From Serpens sp035497915 (lineage in GTDB: Bacteria; Pseudomonadota; Gammaproteobacteria; Pseudomonadales; Pseudomonadaceae), in NCBI RefSeq assembly GCF_035497915.1, contig NZ_DATJCS010000017.1, positions 73,961 to 137,960 on the forward strand: 64,000 bases of DNA, read 5' to 3'. The notes under the pieces are model-generated. The model was not told where the DNA came from. It ran no database searches and saw only the letters and a program-made list of their open reading frames with translations. Below, piece after piece: positions 20,029 through 30,053 of this stretch. How positions within the stretch are numbered: the stretch's first letter is position 1; each line of letters begins with the position of its first letter. A program made the position numbers and the translations under genes.

Positions 20029-21240
20029 TCAGCGCAGAAGTCGCGTGTCCAGAACCTTGGAGCGTCCACCCATGACGTTCTCGCTGATGTCGATGAACTC
20101 CTGGGTGCTGGCCGTTTCCAGGCGCATCAGGCCACGCAGGACATCATCCAGCGAGCGCTGCTCGTTGCTGCGCTTGCGGATCTCGCCGTCCAGCTCCTGC
20201 AACAGCAGCACGGCGCGGGCGGTCACCGGGCCGCTGGAGCGTTCGCCGCGCAGGCTCTTCACCTCCTTCGACCATTCCGTCAGATGCTTGCGCACCTGCT
20301 GGTAGCGGTCCTCGCTCATGCCTCCGGCGCGGCGCAGCAGCTCGATGGCGTAGTACTCGGCCAGGCCTTCGCTGATCCAGTCGCTGTTGTCGTGATCGGT
20401 GACACGCGCGATGACGTGGACCATCTCGTGCAGCAGCGCACTGGTGCCGTTCTCGCTGACCAGTGGCCGGTCGGCGTGCATGAACAGCGAGTTGGGGCCG
20501 GACAGCCCGCCGCGCCACATGGGCTCGCCGGCGCCGACGATCAGCAGCTTGGCCGGATCGCGCTGGAACAGCTGCTGCACCTGCGGCCAGACGAAGGTCA
20601 GCAGGGTGAGCACATCCATGCGCCGCATGCCTTCGTTGAGCGGCGCGGCCACGGTGACTTCGGTCAGCCCCAGGCGCTCGCGGCGCGTGCCGAGCTTGCC
20701 GGCGATCAGCCAGCCGGTGGGGCGGTCGAAATTGCGCGAGGGATTGTCGACGCGAAAGCGCTGCGGGCCGATGCGGGTCCAGCCGGTTTCCACACTCTTC
20801 CAGCCGGCCGGCAGCTCGAACTGCAGACGACTCACCAGCTCCACGCCCGGACGCAGCGACGCGCGGGCCGGCGGCACCAGGTCATCGCCGCGCATCAGCA
20901 GCCAGTCCTCGGTCATGCGCGCATCGTAGCGGCCCGAACTGCGCTGGTTGCTGATGCGCACGCGGTAACGCAGGCTGGTCTTGCCCTTGCCGGGCAGCCA
21001 TTTGCCGCGCCCGTCCTCGAGCGTCCACTGGCCGTCGGCCTGGAAATCGCTGTAGGCATCACGCCCGTGCAGATCGAAGTCCAGCAACTGCACAGCCTCG
21101 CCCTTTTCCAGGGTCAGGCTGACTTCAGCCAGGTCCTCGGCCGGAAGGAATTTCACCCGATAGTCCAGGTCGATCTTGGCCGCCCAGGCCGGCAGGGCGG
21201 TCAGCAGAACGGACAACAGCAGTGCGGTGCGAGCGAGCAT
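20029..21240 (-). CDS. Predicted secreted zinc metallopeptidase (gluzincin-like), function unknown
   Basis: 403 aa with a signal peptide (MLARTALLLSVLLTALPAWA). The first ~200 residues look beta-rich. A zinc-binding HExxH is present in LLHEMVHVIARV at about residue 270, with a probable third ligand Glu in EGLAEYYA about 20 residues later, the pattern of the M1/M61 clan. The C-terminal part is helical and charged. Substrate unknown; a periplasmic role is inferred from the signal peptide. Alone between the comEA-like gene and ycgN; no partner is evident. Confidence 0.75.
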   Translation of the reverse strand: MLARTALLLSVLLTALPAWAAKIDLDYRVKFLPAEDLAEVSLTLEKGEAVQLLDFDLHGRDAYSDFQADGQWTLEDGRGKWLPGKGKTSLRYRVRISNQRSSGRYDARMTEDWLLMRGDDLVPPARASLRPGVELVSRLQFELPAGWKSVETGWTRIGPQRFRVDNPSRNFDRPTGWLIAGKLGTRRERLGLTEVTVAAPLNEGMRRMDVLTLLTFVWPQVQQLFQRDPAKLLIVGAGEPMWRGGLSGPNSLFMHADRPLVSENGTSALLHEMVHVIARVTDHDNSDWISEGLAEYYAIELLRRAGGMSEDRYQQVRKHLTEWSKEVKSLRGERSSGPVTARAVLLLQELDGEIRKRSNEQRSLDDVLRGLMRLETASTQEFIDISENVMGGRSKVLDTRLLR

Positions 21241-21294
21241 GACGGCTTCCTGCGCAAGAGAGGGGGGAAGTAAAGCGGATCAACCGCTCAGACC

Positions 21295-21744
21295 TCAACC
21301 GGCGCGGAAAATCAGGTGCTGTTCCCAATCCTCGTCGGCGACGGCGGTTTCGCTGAGCATCTTGCCGGACAGGGAAATGCCGGCCTGGTGCACCGCGTCA
21401 GGATCGTTGCATACCAGCGGGTGCCAGGGCAGCAGGTCCTTGCCCTCGGCCACCAGCCGATAGGCGCAGGTGGGCGGCAGCCACTTGAACTCATCGGTGC
21501 GCGCCGGCGTCAGCTGGATGCAGTCGGGCACATGCGCGCGGCGGTTGGCGTAGTCGGTGCAGCGGCAGGTCTTCAGGTCCAGCAGCTTGCAGGCGATGCG
21601 GGTGTAGTAGACGCTGCCGTCGTCCTCGTCCTCGAGCTTCTGCAGGCAGCACAGGCCGCAGCCGTCGCACAGGGACTCCCACTCCTCCTGATCCAGCTCG
21701 GCGAGGGTCTTGCGTTTCCAGAAGGGTCGGACTTTGTCGGCCAT
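21295..21744 (-). CDS. ycgN: YcgN-family cysteine-cluster protein (UPF0260)
   Basis: 149 aa with eight or more conserved cysteines in the pattern LCDGCGLCCLQK, IACKLLD, CRCTDY, PDCIQL, CAY and VCN, typical of the zinc/iron-chelating CxxCxxCC family. The family function is unknown. The start is the ATG at 21744 (MADKVRPFWKRK), matching the usual length. The open frame extends upstream through REP sequence but has no credible start there. Confidence 0.9.
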   Translation of the reverse strand: MADKVRPFWKRKTLAELDQEEWESLCDGCGLCCLQKLEDEDDGSVYYTRIACKLLDLKTCRCTDYANRRAHVPDCIQLTPARTDEFKWLPPTCAYRLVAEGKDLLPWHPLVCNDPDAVHQAGISLSGKMLSETAVADEDWEQHLIFRAG

Positions 21745-21832
21745 GGCGATGACATCGGGCGGGGGCTTGAAAGGCGCGCAGTCTATGCCGCCGGCCGATG
21801 GGTGCCAAGGGCGCATGGTCGCAACGGCTGTT

Positions 21833-21968
21833 CCTGTGGGGCCGGCTTCATGCCGGCCAGCGGTGGTCGGACCGGTGCTGCCGCGAAGCCTCACCTCCCT
21901 CGGCCGGGGTAAACCCGGCCCCACAGGGATGCGGTGTGCAGGGTGGTCAACGCAACGCGTTGGCCACC
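21833..21968. repeat. REP pair family A plus accessory hairpin, downstream flank of fleSR
   Basis: Inverted REP pair (21833-21928) followed by hairpin GGTGGTCAACG/CGTTGGCCACC (21942-21968). The same two modules, in the same order and orientation, occur at 24678-24834 on the other side of fleSR. Confidence 0.85.
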
Positions 21969-22005
21969 GTCGCGCAGGCACGGCGCGCCTGGCGGCCGGA
22001 GTGGC

Positions 22006-23420
<1,415 letters not shown>

Positions 23421-23424
<4 letters not shown>

Positions 23425-24557
23425 GCGTACTCCTGAACTCCTTCGGCCGCCAGGATCAGCGGCAATTCCACTATGGCGCAGGTGCCACGGCCGACCCTCG
23501 AGCGCAGCAGCAGCTCGCCACGATGGGCGCGGGCCACCGCCTTGACCACCGCCAGACCCAGGCCGGTGCCGGCGGTCTTGGTGGTGAAGAAGGCCTCGCC
23601 CAGGCGCGCCAGCACCGCCGGCTCGATGCCCGGGCCGCTGTCGCTGACGGTCAGGCGCAGGGTGTCGGCGCGGCGCACCAGGTGGACCTTCAGGCGCACC
23701 TGCGGGCCGCCGGCCTGCACGGCGTTGTTGATCAGATTGAGGATGGCGCCGACCAGGGTGTCGCGGTTGCACAGCAGCTCGCCGCCGCGCGCATCGCACT
23801 GCCAGCGCACCTGCAGGCCCTCGACATGGGAGTCGGCGGCGGCGCGCAGGGCATCGAACAGCTCGCGGGGCGCCAGGCGATCGGACAGCGGCAGCTCGCC
23901 GCGGGCGAACACCAGCATGTCGCGCACCTGGTGCTCCAGCTCCTGCAGGCGTTCCTTGATGCGCAGGGCGAAGCGCTGCTGCTGCTCGAAGGGCAGCGGG
24001 CGCTCGCTGAGATGCCCGGCATAGAGCAGCGCCGCCGACAGCGGCGTGCGCACCTGATGGGCCAGCGAGGCGACCATGCGCCCGAGGCTGGACAGGCGTT
24101 CGTGGCGGGCCAGCTGTTCCTGCAGCAGGCGCGTCTCGGTCATGTCCTGCAGCATCACCAGTTGGCCGGGCTCGGCCTCCAGCGAACGGGTGGCCAGCGA
24201 CACGCGGCGGCCGTTGCGCAGGGAAATCTCGTGGCCGTCGTCCTTGCGCGGCGCGAAGCAGCGGGCGATCACGTCGCGCCACAGTGCACCGACCAGCGGC
24301 TCGCCGAGCAGCTCGCGGGCCGCCGGGTTGGCTTCGCGCACGCGGCCGTGGCCGTCGATGACCACCACGCCGCCGGGCAACAGGTCGACGATGTTCTGCA
24401 GGCGCCGCGCCAGGCGCTCGCCGTCGGCCAGCTCCTGGATGCGCTGCAGGCTGAACTGCTCCAGACGGCCCTGCAGCTCGTCCACGCGCGCCTCCAGACT
24501 GCGCTGGTCGGCATCGGCGGAGGGGCCATCGGGGCGGTGGAGAAGCGCGGAGTGCAT
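23421..24557 (-). CDS. fleS: Flagellar two-component sensor kinase FleS
   Basis: Soluble histidine kinase of 378 aa without membrane segments. Coiled N-terminus (about 20-60), PAS domain (about 55-140, DLLPGGVVVIDGHGRVREAN), HisKA with phospho-His in SLAHQVRTPLSAALLYAGHL (about 170), and HATPase with NLINNAVQAGG, DSGPGIEP and TAGTGLGLAVV. An upstream in-frame start at 24611 lies before the predicted sigma-54 transcription start, so MHSALLHRPDG at 24557 is chosen. Partner of fleR, translationally coupled. Confidence 0.9.
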
Positions 24558-24607
24558 GGGCGTACCTGAGAAAACCGTCACGAAACAGGCGGTAGTCAGG
24601 CCGCGAA

Positions 24608-24621
24608 GCAAAGGGCGTGCC
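24608..24621 (-). promoter_or_regulatory. Sigma-54 promoter of fleSR
   Basis: On the minus strand the sequence is GGCACGCCCTTTGC: GG and GC dinucleotides exactly 10 bases apart with the consensus GGCAC and TTGC. The expected start site is near 24597, leaving a 40-base leader to the fleS ATG. It fits FleQ/RpoN control of fleSR known in Pseudomonas. Confidence 0.8.
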
Positions 24622-24677
24622 GGGAAGGGATCGGAGATGCGGCACGGGGACCGCCGCCGCGTCGGGGCGGCGGGACA

Positions 24678-24834
24678 CCTGTGGGGCCGGCTTTATGCCG
24701 GCCAGCGCTGCGGTGAACAGCTCAGCTCCGTCGGCCGGGATAAACCCGGCCCCACAAGGTGCGGTGCACCGGATAAAACGGCCCCCAGGGTCCACGGACG
24801 CCGGATAGGGTGGTCAATGCCTCGCATTGGCCAC
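24678..24834. repeat. REP pair family A plus accessory hairpin, upstream flank of fleSR
   Basis: Inverted REP pair (24678-24760) and hairpin GGTGGTCAATGC/GCATTGGCCACC (24809-24834), the counterpart of 21833-21968. A second hairpin CTGCCCGCCG/CGGCGGGCAG at 24835-24857 directly follows and lies after the hemH stop, without a T run. Confidence 0.85.
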
Positions 24835-24868
24835 CTGCCCGCCGGAACGGCGGGCAGACGCCATAGGT

Positions 24869-25894
24869 TCAGCGCAGCGGCACGGCCCGCTGTTCGCAGA
24901 GCTGGTTGAGCGCGTCGGCCCACTGCGGGTGGTCGTTGAGGCAGGGCACCAGCACCAGTTCCTCGCCACCGGCGGCCTGGAAGACTTCACGGCCGCGGTC
25001 GCCGATTTCCTCCAGGGTCTCGATGCAGTCGGCGACGAACGCCGGACACATGACCAGCAGCTTCTTCACGCCCTTGGCGGCCAGCGCCTCAAGAGTCGGC
25101 TCGGTGTAGGGCTCGATCCACTTGTTGCGCCCCAGGCGCGACTGGAAAGACACCGACCACTGCTCGTCCTTCAGGCCCGCGCGTTCGGCGAACAGCTCGG
25201 CGGTGCGCTGGCACTGGCTGCGGTAGCACAGCGCCAGGTTTTCCGGGCTGACGCCCTGGCTGTTGGGCGCGCGCAGGTCATGCGCAGGGTCCTTGACCAG
25301 CTTGCGGATGTGCGACTCGGGAATGCCGTGGAAGCTCAGCAGCAAGTGATCGAAGCCCTGCGCCAGATGCGGCTGGGCGCTGGCCAGCAGCGCCTGCTGG
25401 TAGGGCTCCTCGGCGAAGAACGGCGGCAGGTAATCCAGTTCGTAGGCAAAGCCACGCCGCGCCATCACCCGGCGGATTTCCTGCAGCACGGTGGTGGTGG
25501 TGCTGTCGGCGAACTGCGGATACAGCGGCACCACGGTGACCCGGCGCACGCCACGCTCGGCCAGTCGCTCCAGCGTGCCCTCGATGGACGGCTCGGCATA
25601 GCGCATGGCCAGTTCCACCGGGCCGTGGTTCCAGCGTTCGGCCATCGCCGCCTGCAGCCGGCGGCTGAGCACGATCAGCGGCGAGCCCTCCTCCCACCAG
25701 ATGGAGGCGTAGGCATGCGCCGACTGGGCCGGCCGCTTCCAGAGGATCAGCGACACCAGCAGCCGGCGCAGCGGCCAGGGCAGATCGATGACGTAGGGGT
25801 CCATGAGGAACTGGTTGAGGTAGCGGCGCACATCCTCCACCTGGGGGGAGGCGGGCGAACCCAGGTTGACCAGCAACAGCGCGTGATCGGTCAT
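24869..25894 (-). CDS. hemH: Ferrochelatase
   Basis: Inserts ferrous iron into protoporphyrin IX, the last step of haem synthesis; 341 aa. Family motifs: ALLLVNLGSPASP at the N-terminus, VVPLYPQFADSTT at about 125, active-site His in LLLSFHGIPESH at about 190, and acidic VMCPAFVADCIETLEEI at about 275. No membrane anchor extension or iron-sulfur C-terminus. It follows the TIGR01777 gene by 8 bases in the same direction, an arrangement seen in other Pseudomonas. Confidence 0.96.
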   Translation of the reverse strand: MTDHALLLVNLGSPASPQVEDVRRYLNQFLMDPYVIDLPWPLRRLLVSLILWKRPAQSAHAYASIWWEEGSPLIVLSRRLQAAMAERWNHGPVELAMRYAEPSIEGTLERLAERGVRRVTVVPLYPQFADSTTTTVLQEIRRVMARRGFAYELDYLPPFFAEEPYQQALLASAQPHLAQGFDHLLLSFHGIPESHIRKLVKDPAHDLRAPNSQGVSPENLALCYRSQCQRTAELFAERAGLKDEQWSVSFQSRLGRNKWIEPYTEPTLEALAAKGVKKLLVMCPAFVADCIETLEEIGDRGREVFQAAGGEELVLVPCLNDHPQWADALNQLCEQRAVPLR

Positions 25895-25902
25895 GCAACT
25901 TC

Positions 25903-26805
25903 CTATCGATGGCGGCCAGTCAGGTCGGCCAGGGCTAAATCCAGATCGGCGAAGCGAAACGCGAAGCCATGCTCCTGCAGGCGTCGGGGCGTCAGGTGCT
26001 GGCCGCCCAGCAGCAGGCTGGACAGCTCACCGAGGCCCTTGAGGGCGAAGGCCGGTACCCGTAGCGGCGTCGGCCGATGCAGGGCGCGACCGAGCGCGTG
26101 GGCGAAGTCGCGGTTGCGCACCGCCTGCGGAGCGCAGGCATTGTACGGGCCGCGCGCGTCCGGGTGGGAGACGAGAAAATCGATCAGGGCGATTTCATCG
26201 TGCAGGTGGATCCACGGCATCCACTGCCGACCATTGCCCTGCGGACCGCCCAGTCCCAGGCGGAACAACGGCAGCAGGCGCGGCAACATGCCGCCCTCGC
26301 GGGCCAGCACCGGCGCGGTGCGCACCCGCACCACGCGCACACCCAGCGCCTCCGCGCGGCAGGCGGCGTCTTCCCAGGCGCCGCACAGGCGCGCGGCGAA
26401 ACCCTGGTCGGCGGGCGGCGAAGTCTCGTCCAGCCGCTGTTCGCCGCCGTCGCCGTACCAGCCGGTGGCCGAACCGGAGACCAGCACCGCCGGCCGCTGC
26501 GCGCGGCGCGCCAGCCAGTCCACCAGCCGCTCGGTGAGGGTCACGCGGCTGTCCCACAATTCCTGGCGGCGCGCCGCCGTCCAGGGCCGGTCGGCGATCG
26601 GCGCGCCGGCCAGGTTGACCACCGCATCCAGCGGCTGGTCGTCCAGTTCGGCCAGTTCGGCGACGCCCTGCACGCCGGCGCCGCAGATCGCCGGCACGGC
26701 TTGCGGCCGGCGACTCCACACCCACAGTTCATGGCCCTGGGCACGCCAGAGGTGACACAGATGATGGCCGATCAGGCCGGTACCGCCGGTGAGCAGGATG
26801 CGCAT
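25903..26805 (-). CDS. TIGR01777-family SDR-like epimerase (YfcH-like)
   Basis: 300 aa, extended SDR fold. Cofactor motif LTGGTGLIGHHLCHLW at the N-terminus, NLAGAPIADRPWT at about residue 65, SGSATGWYGD with the catalytic Tyr at about 112, and a C-terminal DUF1731-type segment (VPAFALKGLGELSSLLLGGQ). Substrate unknown in the family. The start has GGGAGGG upstream. Co-directional and nearly contiguous with hemH. Confidence 0.9.
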   Translation of the reverse strand: MRILLTGGTGLIGHHLCHLWRAQGHELWVWSRRPQAVPAICGAGVQGVAELAELDDQPLDAVVNLAGAPIADRPWTAARRQELWDSRVTLTERLVDWLARRAQRPAVLVSGSATGWYGDGGEQRLDETSPPADQGFAARLCGAWEDAACRAEALGVRVVRVRTAPVLAREGGMLPRLLPLFRLGLGGPQGNGRQWMPWIHLHDEIALIDFLVSHPDARGPYNACAPQAVRNRDFAHALGRALHRPTPLRVPAFALKGLGELSSLLLGGQHLTPRRLQEHGFAFRFADLDLALADLTGRHR

Positions 26806-26827
26806 GGAAAGTCCCTCCCGGTACGTC

Positions 26828-26933
26828 TCCCCTCTCCCTTGATGGGCGCCCGGCCAGGGAAAGGGTGAGCGACACGTTCATGCCTCCTCTCCAACCCCTC
26901 TCCCCAGCCCTCTCCCGCAAGGGGAGAGGGGGT
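26828..26933. repeat. CTCTCCC-type palindromic interspersed repeat
   Basis: Several copies of CCCTCTCCC and its complement, ending in a hairpin CCCTCTCCCGCAAGGGGAGA. The same type of sequence recurs at 34880-34970. It lies between pagL and the TIGR01777 gene. Confidence 0.65.
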
Positions 26934-26974
26934 TTATGTGGCAACCATACTATCGCGGCGAGACCACTGCCGCG

Positions 26975-27493
26975 CTACAGCGGCAACCGGTAGTACAGGC
27001 TGTAGACCTCGGCCCCGTCGTTGGGCTCCTTGATTCCGGCGTTGGAATAGTGGATGGCGCGCAGGCCCAGGGTATGCCCCCGGCCGAAGCGCAGGCCGAC
27101 ACCGAGGCGGTCTTCGAACTGGAACATCGAGCCCAGGTCGCGATCCTCGATCCGCGTGTCGGCGAACACCGCCACGCCAATGCCCGCCTCGATGAACGGA
27201 CGCAGCCGCTCGCCGGCGAATTCGTAGACGAACACCGGCGCCAGCGACAGGCTGTGGTTGTCCGAACTCAGGTCGCCTTCCCACCAGCTGTAGCCGACGT
27301 CCCAGTAGCCGGTCAGCCGGCCGGTGGAGGTCTGCCACCAGCTGCGGGAGAAGTTCGATTCCAGGGCGATTCGCACGACCGCCGTGGAATCGTGACTCTG
27401 CCCCGCCGACAGGGTCAGATCCACGGCCTGGGCCGCCGGAGAGATGGCGGCAGCCAGGGCAAATGCCGCCACCAGGGGTAATCCGTTGCACAT
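26975..27493 (-). CDS. pagL: Lipid A 3-O-deacylase (PagL)
   Basis: Outer-membrane beta-barrel enzyme that removes the 3-O-acyl chain of lipid A; 172 aa, the family's usual length. Signal peptide MCNGLPLVAAFALAAAISPAAQA, then alternating strands. The catalytic His and Ser are visible in AIHYSNAGI (about residue 147) and the Glu in the final strand GAEVYSLYY, the arrangement of P. aeruginosa PagL. The ATG at 27493 has a GAGGA site; upstream in-frame codons are not needed. It follows murI by 43 bases on the same strand. Confidence 0.9.
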   Translation of the reverse strand: MCNGLPLVAAFALAAAISPAAQAVDLTLSAGQSHDSTAVVRIALESNFSRSWWQTSTGRLTGYWDVGYSWWEGDLSSDNHSLSLAPVFVYEFAGERLRPFIEAGIGVAVFADTRIEDRDLGSMFQFEDRLGVGLRFGRGHTLGLRAIHYSNAGIKEPNDGAEVYSLYYRLPL

Positions 27494-27536
27494 CGGGAAT
27501 GTCCTCGTTCGGTGGGACTTCCCGTCATCTGAAGAC

Positions 27537-28346
27537 TCAGGCCGCGCCGAGTTCCGCCGGCAACGCGTCGAGCCGTGCCGCGTGCGGCCAGAGCACCGGC
27601 AGCACGTGGCGCAGCACCTCGGGGTCGCCACTGGTGTGGAAGCGCGCCGGCGCGGCCGGGCCGGCGGCCAGCAGGTCGCGCGCCTCCAGCAAGCGGCGCA
27701 GCTGGCGCGCCACCGCCTCGCCGGTATCGATCAGGCTCACCGACTCGGGCACCAGCTGGCGCAGCAGCGGCTTGAGGAAGGGATAGTGGGTGCAACCGAG
27801 GATCAACGTGTCGCAGCCGGCCTCCAGCAACGGCGCGACGAAGCCCTGCAGCAGCGCGCGGGTTTCCTCGCTGTGCAGCGCGCCGCTTTCCACACATTCC
27901 ACCAGGCCCGGACAGGGCTGGGTGACCACCCGCACGTCATGGGCGAAGCGATCCAGCAGCGCGGCGAACTTGGCGCTCTTCAGCGTGCCGGTGGTGGCCA
28001 GCACGCCCACCGCGCCGCTGCGCGTGGCCGCCGCGGCCGGCTTGACCGCCGGCTCCATGCCGACGATGGGCAGGTCCGGCCAGGTTGCGCGCAGCTCGGC
28101 GACGGCCGCCGCAGTGGCGGTGTTGCAGGCCACCACCAGCGCCTTGCAGCCTTGGTCGAGCAGGAATTCGGTGATGGCGCGGCTGCGCGCGCGGATGAAC
28201 TCCGGACTTTTCTCGCCGTAGGGCACGAAGCCGCTGTCGGCCACGTAGAGCAGGGATTCGTTGGGCAGGCGCGCCTGGATCTCGCGCAGCACCGAGATGC
28301 CGCCGACCCCGGAGTCGAACACCCCGACTGGCGCCTCACTGGCCAT
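27537..28346 (-). CDS. murI: Glutamate racemase
   Basis: Supplies D-glutamate for peptidoglycan; 269 aa. Both catalytic cysteines are present: VACNTATA at about residue 68 and LGCTHYPFLK at about 180; N-terminal FDSGVGGISVLREI and PYGEKS are typical. The start MASEAPVGVFDSG at 28346 matches relatives; it overlaps the end of moeB by 11 bases, indicating coupling. Member of prmC-moeB-murI-pagL. Confidence 0.95.
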   Translation of the reverse strand: MASEAPVGVFDSGVGGISVLREIQARLPNESLLYVADSGFVPYGEKSPEFIRARSRAITEFLLDQGCKALVVACNTATAAAVAELRATWPDLPIVGMEPAVKPAAAATRSGAVGVLATTGTLKSAKFAALLDRFAHDVRVVTQPCPGLVECVESGALHSEETRALLQGFVAPLLEAGCDTLILGCTHYPFLKPLLRQLVPESVSLIDTGEAVARQLRRLLEARDLLAAGPAAPARFHTSGDPEVLRHVLPVLWPHAARLDALPAELGAA

Positions 28347-29100
28347 GGCGTGCTCCACATACCGCACAGGCCGGATCGCGGCGCACCTTCAATTCGCGGA
28401 AGCGGCTGCCCAGGGCATCGACCAGCAGCAGCCGGCCGACCAGCGGCTCGCCGAAGCCGGCCAGCAGCTTGAGCGCCTCCAGCGCCTGCAGGCTGCCAAC
28501 CAGGCCGACCAGCGGGCCGAGCACGCCGGCCTCGCTGCAGGTCAGCTCCGCCTCGCTGCCGTGGCCGTACAGGCAGTGGTAACAAGGGCTGTCCGCGCGG
28601 CGCGGATCGAACACCGCCAACTGGCCTTCCAGGCGGATCGCCGCGCCGGAGACCAGTGGCGTGCCGGCCGCCACGCAGGCGGCGTTGACCGCCTCGCGGG
28701 TGGTGAAGTTGTCGCAGCAGTCCACCACCACGTCCACCGCCGCCACGGCGGCGGCCAGCGAATCGGCATCCAGCGCGGCGCGATGCGCCACCAGGCGCAC
28801 CTCCGGGTTGAGCGCGGTGAGCCGGGCGCTGGCCGAATCCACCTTGGCGACGCCCAGGCTGTGGCTGTCGTGGATGATCTGGCGCTGCAGGTTGGTCAGG
28901 TCCACCTGGTCGAAGTCCGCCAGGTGCAGCTCGCCCACCCCGGCGGCGGCCAGGTACAGCGCCACCGGCGAGCCCAGCCCGCCGAGGCCGACGATCAGCA
29001 CGCGGCCCTGCTTGAGGCGCAGCTGGCCGTCGACGTCGATCTGCTTGAGAAGAATCTGCCGGCTGTAGCGCAGCAGCTCCTGGTCGTTCAGTTCAGTCAT
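28336..29100 (-). CDS. moeB: Molybdopterin-synthase adenylyltransferase (MoeB/ThiF family)
   Basis: E1-like enzyme of 254 aa that adenylates the C-terminal Gly of a ubiquitin-like sulfur carrier (MoaD). Nucleotide motif VLIVGLGGLGSPVALYLAAA at about residue 35, DFDQVDLTNLQRQ near 60, DCCDNFTTR at about 130, and two zinc CxxC pairs (CYHC, CAVC). Overlaps prmC by 8 bases and murI by 11. Specificity for MoaD rather than ThiS is from synteny. Confidence 0.93.
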   Translation of the reverse strand: MTELNDQELLRYSRQILLKQIDVDGQLRLKQGRVLIVGLGGLGSPVALYLAAAGVGELHLADFDQVDLTNLQRQIIHDSHSLGVAKVDSASARLTALNPEVRLVAHRAALDADSLAAAVAAVDVVVDCCDNFTTREAVNAACVAAGTPLVSGAAIRLEGQLAVFDPRRADSPCYHCLYGHGSEAELTCSEAGVLGPLVGLVGSLQALEALKLLAGFGEPLVGRLLLVDALGSRFRELKVRRDPACAVCGARHGQ

Positions 29101-29935
29101 GGGACTCTCCGGGCCGCCGGCCCAGGCTGATGCGTTCGTGGCCGGCCAGATCGCGGCGGCTGTGCGCCTCGACAAAGCCGGCGCCATCCAGCAGCGCGCG
29201 CACCGCCGCGCCCTGGTCGAAACCGTGCTCGAGCAGCAGCCAGCCGCCCGGCAGCAGGTGCCGGGGCGCCTGCGCGACGATCCGGCGGATGTCGTCCAGC
29301 CCGTCCGGCCCGGCCACCAGCGCACTGGCCGGTTCGAAGCGCACATCGCCCTCGCCCAGGTGGCGGTCGCCGGCGGCGATATAGGGCGGATTGCTGACGA
29401 TCAGCCCGAAGCGCTGCTCGCCGAGGCCGTCGAACCAGTGGCTGAGCTGGAAGCGCGCGTTGCTCAGCCCCAGGCGCTGACCATTGCGCGCGGCCAGCGC
29501 CACCGCCGCCTCGACGCGATCCACGCCGGTGACGCGCCAGGCCGGACGTTCGGCGGCCAGGGCCAGGGCGATGGCGCCGGTGCCGGTGCCCAGATCGAGC
29601 ACCTCCAGCGGCATGGCCGGCGCCAGCTGCAGGGCGGTTTCCACCAGCAGCTCGGTGTCGGGGCGGGGAATCAGCGTGTCGGGGGAGACTTCCAGATCGA
29701 GGCTCCAGAAGCCCTGGCGACCGAGCAGGTAGGCCACCGGCTCGCCGGCGCGGCGACGCTGCAGCAGGCGTTCGTAGCGGGCGCATTGCTCGGCATCCGG
29801 CTCGTGTTCGGGCCAGGTGCGCAGGAAGCTGCGCGGCTTGCCGAGCACATGGGCGAGCAGCAGCTCGGCGTCCAGGCGCGGGCTGGTCGAATCCGGCAGG
29901 TCGGCGGCGGCGAGCAGGGATTGGAGGGTGGGCAT
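29093..29935 (-). CDS. prmC: Peptide chain release factor N5-glutamine methyltransferase
   Basis: Methylates the Gln of the GGQ motif in release factors; 280 aa. N-terminal helical domain, IPRPDTELLVE at about residue 90, SAM motif VLDLGTGTGAIALALA at about 112, and catalytic NPPY in IVSNPPYIAAGD at about 183. It lies downstream of its substrate gene prfA on the same strand, with a REP pair between. Confidence 0.96.
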   Translation of the reverse strand: MPTLQSLLAAADLPDSTSPRLDAELLLAHVLGKPRSFLRTWPEHEPDAEQCARYERLLQRRRAGEPVAYLLGRQGFWSLDLEVSPDTLIPRPDTELLVETALQLAPAMPLEVLDLGTGTGAIALALAAERPAWRVTGVDRVEAAVALAARNGQRLGLSNARFQLSHWFDGLGEQRFGLIVSNPPYIAAGDRHLGEGDVRFEPASALVAGPDGLDDIRRIVAQAPRHLLPGGWLLLEHGFDQGAAVRALLDGAGFVEAHSRRDLAGHERISLGRRPGESHD

Positions 29936-29970
29936 TGGACAGGAATACTCCTCTGCGGCCGTGGCCGCTC

Positions 29971-30041
29971 TGTGGGAGCGAATTCATTCGCGAGCTTTTG
30001 GCTTCGGTGCGCCCCGCATCGCGGACAAGTCCGCTCCCACA
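29971..30041. repeat. REP pair, family B
   Basis: TGTGGGAGCGAATTCATTCG and, about 30 bases on, the inverted GCGGACAAGTCCGCTCCCAC. This is the TGTGGGAGCG family common in Pseudomonas, distinct from the TGTGGGGCCGGC family elsewhere in the window. Confidence 0.85.
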
Positions 30042-30053
30042 AAAGCGCTGTGC

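Noticed and set aside
24835..24857. Terminator for hemH at the CTGCCCGCCG hairpin
   Set aside because: Strong 10-bp stem but no T tract in the hemH direction; at most a weak processing signal.
26828..26933. A CRISPR or phage-defence element in the CTCTCCC tract
   Set aside because: It is a short palindromic repeat with no spacers or associated genes, and a similar tract appears at 34880.
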